Shown here: one piece after another, positions 1-4,596 of the stretch | How positions within the stretch are numbered: the stretch's first letter is position 1 | How the letters are laid out: every line of letters begins with the position of its first letter | Assembly (NCBI GenBank): GCA_903938205.1 | Contig: CAJACJ010000206.1 | Location: 1-7,578, forward strand | Length of the DNA stretch: 7,578 bases | Reading direction: 5' to 3' | Source of the DNA: an uncultured bacterium | Lineage (GTDB): Bacteria > Planctomycetota > Phycisphaerae > Phycisphaerales > SM1A02 | Notes under the pieces: model-generated | The model's input: the letters and a program-made list of their open reading frames with translations, nothing else | Told to the model about the DNA's origin: nothing | The model's database searches: none | Made by a program: the position numbers and the translations under genes

Positions 1-72
1 GAAATTGATCTTGAGGTGCAGTCGCTGGTGCAGATTTTGCAAACAGAGTTGCATGCGGAGTTTCGCGCATGA
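1..72 (+). CDS. 3' end of an unidentified gene (partial)
   Basis: Reading from base 1, the frame is open for 23 codons and closes with TGA at 70-72. The visible C-terminus (EIDLEVQSLVQILQTELHAE, then FRA) is an acidic, probably helical tail with regularly spaced leucines. It is too short to assign to a family. That it is coding is inferred from the ATGA overlap with the next gene (ATG 69-71, TGA 70-72), a standard arrangement for translationally coupled genes, and from the GGAG ribosome-binding site for the next gene lying inside it. It is probably the upstream member of the same operon. Confidence 0.6.
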   Translation, partial: EIDLEVQSLVQILQTELHAEFRA

Positions 73-698
73 GTGAACCATTGGCGCAACTTTCGCTGCA
101 CGAGTTCGCCAATCGTTTGGCCAGCAAGGAGCCAATTCCGGGTGGTGGCGCGGTTGCAGCGGTCACCGCCGCTCACGCAGCCGCGCTTGGATGCATGGTG
201 CTGGCGTACACGTTGGGCAAACCCAAATTTGCGGCGCATGAAATTGAAAATAAAAAAGCGTTGGAATGTTTGCAGCGCTCGCAAAATGAAGCGCACGCTT
301 TGGCCGACCAAGACGCAATTGCATACGGAACATTGTCGGCGCTTTGGAAATTGCCCCCCACCGATGCGCACCGAGTGGCGCAGGAACCCGCCGCCGTTCG
401 CGCCGCCACCGCGGCCCCCATGGCCATTGCTGTTTTGGCGCGCACCATTCTGGAATCACTGCAAAACCTGCCAAATACAAGCAATCCAAACTTGATCAGC
501 GACTTGGCGATTGCCGCTGAATTGGCCACCACCGCCGCCAACGCCGCGGCGTGGAATGTGCGCGTGAACGTGCCGCAACTTTCAGACGCCGCCGAACGCG
601 CCGCCGCGCAAACACAACTGGAAAGCACGCTTGCTTCAGCGCGCGTCGCGGCGGACTCCATCGCCAAACACATCGCCAGCATTATGAAGGCGAAGTAA
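69..698 (+). CDS. Cyclodeaminase/cyclohydrolase family protein (FTCD C-terminal domain type)
   Basis: A 209-residue stand-alone protein of the FTCD_C (formiminotransferase-cyclodeaminase C-terminal) family. Family members convert 5-formimino-THF or 5,10-methenyl-THF within folate one-carbon metabolism, in the cytoplasm. Visible hallmarks are the glycine loop PIPGGGAVAA near residues 22-31, DQDAIAYGTL (80-89), where Asp82 sits like the conserved acidic residue of the family, KLPP (94-97), and the signature NPNLISDLAIAAEL (139-152) followed by AAWNVRVNV (160-168). Alanine-rich helices match the all-helical fold, and the length is normal for the single-domain form. The start is fixed by GGAG at 57-60, eight bases before the ATG, and by the ATGA overlap with the upstream gene. 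No formiminotransferase domain is attached, so deaminase and cyclohydrolase activity cannot be told apart from sequence. The family call is firm; the exact reaction is not. Confidence 0.9.
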   Translation: MSEPLAQLSLHEFANRLASKEPIPGGGAVAAVTAAHAAALGCMVLAYTLGKPKFAAHEIENKKALECLQRSQNEAHALADQDAIAYGTLSALWKLPPTDAHRVAQEPAAVRAATAAPMAIAVLARTILESLQNLPNTSNPNLISDLAIAAELATTAANAAAWNVRVNVPQLSDAAERAAAQTQLESTLASARVAADSIAKHIASIMKAK

Positions 699-701
699 CC
701 C

Positions 702-1637
702 ATGCCGCAGCCTTGGGGGCTTTTGATTTTGTTCACGCTGGTCATTGCGATGTTGTGCTTATGGGGCGGCGTCATGACCGCCTTGCAAGCGCTGCGGCCG
801 CCAAGAAAATATTTCGCGTGGGCGCTGGCCACTGGTCGACCAAAAGATCCGTCGGATCTTGGCTTGCAGTTTGACGAGTGCGAATTTTCTTCAGGGCAAC
901 ATCACCCGTTGCCCGCCTGGCGCATCAAGGGAAACGCCACACATTCCAACGCGCCCATATTGGTGATGCTGCATGGATGGGGCCGCTCGCGGTGGGATTC
1001 GTTGACGCGCGTTGAACCATTTCGAAACGCATGCTCTGAAATTGTGTTGATTGATTTGCCCGCTCACGGCGAACACCTTGGATCATGGAGCGCTCTTGGC
1101 GTGCATGAACCAGCGTGCGTTGTTCAAGCACTACATGAACTAGCTCACCAGTTTCCCAATCGTCCGTTTCTTCTTGCGGGCCATTCCATGGGCGCGGGCA
1201 TTGCCATTCGCGCGGCGAATCTGGCCGCGACTGATTTCCAAGGCAATCCAACTGAAAACAAAGGCATTTCTATCGCGGGCGTGATCGCCTTTGCCCCCTA
1301 CAGCACGTTGCGCTCGCCCATTCCAGCGCGTCTTGTGTTACAAAATCTTCCAGCATGGCCATTCGCGCCAATCGCTTTTCTGACGCTGCGCATTCTTGGA
1401 CGCATGGATGGCCCACTAGAAATAAATGCGCGCGAGTTGCGCGCGCCGTTGCTGGTGATGGCTGGCGATCATGATCCAATCTCGCCGCTTGCGGATGCGC
1501 AAAAGATTTCAAGCGCCGCACCACGTGGCACGCTGATTGTCCTGCCCTACCAACGTCACGACGATTTGCGGCTTGGCGATGCGCAACAATTTGACCGCGC
1601 GCTTGCGAATTTTCTCAACTCCATCACGGAGCCGTAG
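702..1637 (+). CDS. Membrane-anchored alpha/beta hydrolase
   Basis: A 311-residue serine hydrolase of the alpha/beta fold (Hydrolase_4/S33-like). The oxyanion-hole HG lies in MLHGWGRSRW (residues 89-98). The nucleophile elbow is GHSMG (160-164, Ser162), the acid is Asp258 in AGDHDP, and His286 in YQRHDDL completes the triad. A hydrophobic segment at about residues 6-28 precedes the domain. It has no positive charge before it and Arg/Lys at 32, 35 and 36 after it, so by the positive-inside rule it is more likely an N-out anchor with a cytoplasmic catalytic domain than a cleaved signal peptide; this is inference. The ATG is three bases after the cyclodeaminase stop, with a weak GAAGG at 686-690, so co-transcription is likely. 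The substrate cannot be read from the sequence: esterase, lipase or acyl hydrolase are all possible. The last 14 bases overlap the convergent minus-strand gene. Confidence 0.85.
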   Translation: MPQPWGLLILFTLVIAMLCLWGGVMTALQALRPPRKYFAWALATGRPKDPSDLGLQFDECEFSSGQHHPLPAWRIKGNATHSNAPILVMLHGWGRSRWDSLTRVEPFRNACSEIVLIDLPAHGEHLGSWSALGVHEPACVVQALHELAHQFPNRPFLLAGHSMGAGIAIRAANLAATDFQGNPTENKGISIAGVIAFAPYSTLRSPIPARLVLQNLPAWPFAPIAFLTLRILGRMDGPLEINARELRAPLLVMAGDHDPISPLADAQKISSAAPRGTLIVLPYQRHDDLRLGDAQQFDRALANFLNSITEP

Positions 1638-2751
1638 GCGGCAGCACGCGGATCTTGGTGATGAGCGCCGATGACTCCTGCGTCATGCTGAACACGTTTG
1701 GTCCCATCGCATTTTTCCACAGGGTCTTCTCATCCTTGAAGAGAATGTAGAACGTATCCATTGGCGCGCCCACGCCTATCTTGTCCAATGAATTCGAATC
1801 GTAGCTCGCGGAAATTTCGGCACGCCGACGTTCATTGGCACTTTCGTTGTCACTGAAGTCGATCAAAATATCTTGATATCCCCAGCACAAAACCGCAGTT
1901 GGACCCAAGTCCGCCAAGACTTGCTTGCACGCCGCAGTGTCGGCCAACGTTCCCTGTGCATTTGATGGAGTGGTTGCGCGCAAACCCGCCTCCACAAACT
2001 TGCTTTTACCAGTGAAGAACCAGCCGGCGCCAAATCCAAAACTGGTTTCGCGCGACTTGTCATCAAAGATGGTGTTGCCATTGAAGTCGCGCGGCTCAAA
2101 TCCAGCTTGGGGCAGGAACAAATTCAACAAGGTCATCATGGATTGCTCTTCAGCGCAGCGGATGGCGAAGAAAGTGCCCTGGGAATCTTTCGTATTCAAT
2201 GCTTTTTGGTCGGCGTTCAATGACAAATCAGAAACTGCCTTGCAGCGCACAACGTGCATGTCGGGACCAAGCTTGGAAAATGCGCGCGACAAATCTGGAC
2301 CATATTGTTGCAACGTGGCGTCAAACGGCTCAGAGAGTTCCTCCGGCATGGAGGCCACCACCGTCTCCACCAATTTCATAATTTCCCCAAATTGCACATT
2401 GATGGTGCCGTACCCCGTGGCGTCGCCGCTGACAAACTTTGGCGGTGGCGATGGACTTTTCGCTGGATTTGGAAGGGCCAACAATCCCTTGCGATCGCCA
2501 TCAATCATGATGCTTGAAAGCACTTGAAATTGCGCGCCTGGCGAATCAGAGGCAAGCGAAAAACCATAGCCGTGCACATCGCCAAAGAGAGTTTGCAAAT
2601 ACGGCTGGACCAATTCAACCTGCGCGCCGCCAGCGCCGGCAACTTTGTTCAAAGCCGATGTCAGCATGACCATCCAACCATCTCCGCGGCCAACGCTGTC
2701 CAATGTCTTTTTAAAATCCGCGGAGTCGGCCACGGATTTCCTTGCCACCCC
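1624..2751 (-). CDS. Secreted planctomycete-type hypothetical protein, C-terminal part (frameshifted)
   Basis: This frame carries the last 375 residues of a protein whose N-terminal part lies at 2753-3439. Joined by removal of one G in the G6 run, the product is about 604 residues. The fragment begins at the junction with GVARKSVADSADFKKTLDSV. It has no signal peptide or convincing start of its own: the ATG at 2773-2775 opens in bases the 5' part uses in another frame. Visible features are a proline-rich linker (KSPSPPPKF), four cysteines (399, 428, 504 and 518 in the joined protein) that could form disulfides outside the cytoplasm, and a second copy of the junction region (GWFFTGKSKF, then LADTAACKQVLADLG). 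Phrases such as 'LADxxxFKxxL' recur in large exported planctomycete proteins of unknown function (DUF3352-like); that resemblance is from memory. No catalytic motif is recognised. The stop lies within the 3' end of the convergent hydrolase gene. Confidence 0.75.
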   Translation of the reverse strand, partial: GVARKSVADSADFKKTLDSVGRGDGWMVMLTSALNKVAGAGGAQVELVQPYLQTLFGDVHGYGFSLASDSPGAQFQVLSSIMIDGDRKGLLALPNPAKSPSPPPKFVSGDATGYGTINVQFGEIMKLVETVVASMPEELSEPFDATLQQYGPDLSRAFSKLGPDMHVVRCKAVSDLSLNADQKALNTKDSQGTFFAIRCAEEQSMMTLLNLFLPQAGFEPRDFNGNTIFDDKSRETSFGFGAGWFFTGKSKFVEAGLRATTPSNAQGTLADTAACKQVLADLGPTAVLCWGYQDILIDFSDNESANERRRAEISASYDSNSLDKIGVGAPMDTFYILFKDEKTLWKNAMGPNVFSMTQESSALITKIRVLPPTAP

Positions 2752-3439
2752 CCTCGTACACGCCAAGGGCCTCATCCAGATCTTGCTTCACGCTGCCAAA
2801 CAAAAAGCGATTGCCATCGCGCACGAAATAGAGCGTTTCAATGTGGTCAAGCGAGCCATCTGGAACAAATGAATTGCTTGCGCGACGATTTTTCTTTTTG
2901 GGCTGCGCGTCCTTGTCAAGAACGCGAATGGCCTTGGCTGGCTTGCCGTGAATTTCAATTGTGCTGACGGCGCCGGGATCTTTCTTTTGCATTTCAGTCA
3001 GGACCGCCTCAAAGAGCGTGTTGACTTTGTCGGCGCCCGCGCCCCACACGGCGCTCACCAACACATGCGGAAGATCGGCGTCCAACGTGTCGTCATGCGC
3101 CAAATACAGGCCGGCTCCAATTGATTCGGGCCAACTCCACGAGTCCTCTTCAACGCCCAACTCCTGCATGCGAGCCTTTGTTTTTTTTGCCTGCGCTTCC
3201 AGCTGTTCTTTCAACAACGCCTGCACCGCGTCGCTTTGAAACCACTTGCCCACCGGCGTTGCGCTCCAGCGCTCGCGGGTTGCGCTGACATTGTCCATAC
3301 CCATCACCAACCACGCGTCGGGTGGAACCACTTGCTCAAATTTCACTGCATCTTTGGTGGCGTCGGGAGATTGTGCGTGAACAGTGACGCAGAACAAAAT
3401 GGCAACCGCGGCGAAAATAGTTTTATGCAAATGTGTCAT
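2711..3439 (-). CDS. Secreted planctomycete-type hypothetical protein, N-terminal part (frameshifted)
   Basis: The ATG at 3437-3439 is preceded by AAGGG at 3446-3450, six bases away, and opens a classic signal peptide: MTHLHK, a hydrophobic core (TIFAAVAILFCVTV), then a likely cleavage VHA/QS after residue 22. A longer in-frame ATG at 3484 would bury this signal and is not preferred. The mature start has the motif VPPDAWLVMGMDNVSATRER, then TPVGKWFQSDAVQALLKEQL. This matches the 'P-D-x-x-hhhh..., T-P-h-G-x-h...' opening of exported planctomycete proteins of unknown function. A basic linker (QPKKKNRRAS) precedes YFVRDGNRFLFGS. The frame continues beyond the G6 run at 2748-2753 for only a few residues and stops at 2711-2713, in the middle of what should be a domain. 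The true product very likely continues in the frame that ends at 1624. It lies 77 bp downstream of the protease gene and is probably co-transcribed with it. Confidence 0.75.
   Translation of the reverse strand: MTHLHKTIFAAVAILFCVTVHAQSPDATKDAVKFEQVVPPDAWLVMGMDNVSATRERWSATPVGKWFQSDAVQALLKEQLEAQAKKTKARMQELGVEEDSWSWPESIGAGLYLAHDDTLDADLPHVLVSAVWGAGADKVNTLFEAVLTEMQKKDPGAVSTIEIHGKPAKAIRVLDKDAQPKKKNRRASNSFVPDGSLDHIETLYFVRDGNRFLFGSVKQDLDEALGVYEGGGKEIRGRLRGF
2748..2753 (-). other. Frameshift site: G6 run breaking the secreted protein gene
   Basis: On the minus strand the sequence reads GTG TAC GAG GGG GGT GGC, and the frame then meets a stop at 2711. Dropping one of the six G gives GTG TAC GAG GGG GTG GCA AGG AAA TCC, which runs into 375 more codons. 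The needed shift is +1 (or -2). The internal repeat of the protein aligns gap-free across this point only with five G: 20 residues lie between the FG/TG turn and the VAD/LAD motif in both copies. A homopolymer indel in the assembly is the simplest cause. A real inactivating mutation or transcriptional slippage are the alternatives. Confidence 0.8.
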
Positions 3440-3445
3440 GGTCAA

Positions 3446-3450
3446 CCCTT
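3446..3450 (-). promoter_or_regulatory. Ribosome-binding site deciding the start at 3439
   Basis: AAGGG on the minus strand, six bases before the ATG at 3437-3439. It supports the signal-peptide start over the upstream in-frame ATG at 3484. Confidence 0.55.
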
Positions 3451-3516
3451 GAAAGTTTTTACGCGCCGCATGGGCGAGTGGCATGGTTTGAGATTGCGTT
3501 CATCAGCAGCGACACA

Positions 3517-4500
3517 TTATTTCGCGGGCGTTGCGGCCGCATTTGATCCATCAAGCAATTCGCTTGGAGTCTCAAACTTGGAACGCGTTGGACCATCGTG
3601 ATAATTGTGACCTGAGTTTGGATTGCTACGGTCATATGTGAAGGCCTCGCGATTGCGCACAAAGTCCTTCACATAGCGCGCGGGAATGGCGAAGCCAAGC
3701 GATTCACCGCCACGGATTCCCATGTTGGTGATGCCGATCACTTCACCGCGCGTGTTGAACAACGGACCACCAGAATTGCCGGGATTAATGGGGCAATCCG
3801 TCTGTATATAGGTGAGGCCGTCGAAACTTCGCTGCGTGGTGCTGATGACGCCTTGGGTCAGCGTGCGCTCAAGACCCAGCGGATTTCCAATGGCGAACAC
3901 AGATTGGCCAATATCAAGTTGCTCGTCTTTCTGCACAGGCGCGAACAGAAAATCGCCCTCTTTGGTTGGCGGAATTTTCACCAGCGCTAAATCCAAATGA
4001 TTGTTCACCGCGATCAACTCCACTTTGTCAATCTCAACTCGCTTCAGCGTGCCATCGGATTGCGGAAACCAAACCGTGGCCTTCAACTTTTGCTCGCCCT
4101 GCACAACATGCGCGTTGGTGATGGCGTGTCCATCCTTGTCAATGATCACGCCCGAACCCAAACCACTTGGCGTGCTGATTTTCACAACGGCTGGACCAAT
4201 CGTTCGCGCATGCTCCTTGGGACTCTGCGTGGGCGCATTCACCGCGGTGTGAAAAAGATCATCACGCTCCACCTTCACGGGCGCGGCGGCGGCGGTCGCA
4301 TCAATGGAGGCGACGTCCTCCATGTCGAAGGACAAAACCTCCGAGCCAATATCCACCCACACGCGTTTGTCGCTGCGTTTCACAATTTGCCCATCAACGG
4401 TTGAGCCACTTTGCAGACGAATGACATCCGCGTTGGCAAATTCAACCGCGCCCAGGAGCAACGTCACGCTTCCAAATGCCCGAAGCGACAATAAAGACAT
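3517..4500 (-). CDS. Exported trypsin-like serine protease (HtrA/DegP-like, no PDZ)
   Basis: From the ATG at 4498-4500 the protein has 327 residues: a signal peptide (MSLLSLRAFGSVTLLLGAVE, cleavage after FANA, residue 24), an N-terminal module, then an S1C protease domain. The N-terminal module (DVIRLQSGSTVDGQIVKRSD, then VWVDIGSEVLSFDMEDVASI, about 25-66) looks like a small beta-barrel motif common in exported planctomycete proteins. Triad: His131 (ITNAHVV), Asp170 (HLDLALVKI), Ser243 (NPGNSGGPLF), preceded by GLGSGVII and followed by GESLGFAIPARYV. All catalytic residues are intact. Unlike DegP or DegS there is no PDZ domain; the protein ends in a polar, Asn/Ser/Thr-rich tail of about 40 residues. 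Its likely role is periplasmic or surface protein processing or quality control. GTG at 4510-4512 is an alternative start that adds VKKN and gives the signal peptide a basic n-region; neither start has a clear Shine-Dalgarno sequence. Confidence 0.88.
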   Translation of the reverse strand: MSLLSLRAFGSVTLLLGAVEFANADVIRLQSGSTVDGQIVKRSDKRVWVDIGSEVLSFDMEDVASIDATAAAAPVKVERDDLFHTAVNAPTQSPKEHARTIGPAVVKISTPSGLGSGVIIDKDGHAITNAHVVQGEQKLKATVWFPQSDGTLKRVEIDKVELIAVNNHLDLALVKIPPTKEGDFLFAPVQKDEQLDIGQSVFAIGNPLGLERTLTQGVISTTQRSFDGLTYIQTDCPINPGNSGGPLFNTRGEVIGITNMGIRGGESLGFAIPARYVKDFVRNREAFTYDRSNPNSGHNYHDGPTRSKFETPSELLDGSNAAATPAK

Positions 4501-4596
4501 ATTTTTTTTCACAGGCTTATGATAGCCCGCCCGCCAAGTTGGTCGGTGCTTTGGACACGCCAGAAAAAAATTTCGCCACATCTTTGGAGACCCATC
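4501..4596. promoter_or_regulatory. Divergent intergenic region, probable promoters for protease and VCBS gene
   Basis: This 96 bp region separates the divergent starts at 4500 (minus) and 4597 (plus), so it should hold both promoters. It contains a T8 tract (4502-4509), a TATGAT hexamer (4518-4523, plus strand) whose complement TATCAT (minus, 4524-4519) also resembles a -10 box, TTGGAC (4551-4556) and an A-rich stretch (4563-4569). I could not pair a -10 with a well-spaced -35 on either strand, so no promoter is assigned. Confidence 0.4.
4586..4590 (+). promoter_or_regulatory. Ribosome-binding site deciding the VCBS protein start
   Basis: GGAGA lies just upstream of the ATG at 4597-4599, with six bases between. 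It selects that ATG, which opens directly into a hydrophobic signal sequence, over the in-frame ATG at 4519 that would add 26 residues of non-signal character. Confidence 0.7.

Noticed and set aside
173..832. Long minus-strand open frame (219 codons) opposite the cyclodeaminase
   Set aside because: It is antisense to a protein with clear family signatures, is rich in Ala/Ser/Cys from the GC-rich complement, and has no recognisable domain.
1925..2527. Plus-strand open frame (200 codons) opposite the C-terminal half of the frameshifted protein
   Set aside because: The minus strand carries the coherent protein with the internal repeat; this translation shows no family motif and is a shadow.
2708..2716. 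TTTTAAA-type slippery heptamer near the premature stop as a programmed -1 frameshift signal
   Set aside because: The join needs a +1 (or -2) shift, and the internal-repeat alignment places it about 40 bases upstream at the G6 run, so a -1 shift here would not restore the protein.
2753..2775. Independent start for the C-terminal fragment at the ATG at 2775
   Set aside because: No ribosome-binding site or signal peptide is seen, and these bases already encode the N-terminal part in another frame, matching the internal repeat.
3181..3188. T8 tract (A8 in the coding strand) in the 5' part of the secreted protein gene as a second frameshift site
   Set aside because: The frame and protein character (AKKTKAR within a helical region) continue unchanged across it.
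4519..4596. Longer N-terminus for the VCBS protein from the ATG at 4519
   Set aside because: GGAGA at 4586-4590 points to the ATG at 4597, and the added 26 residues would displace the export signal.
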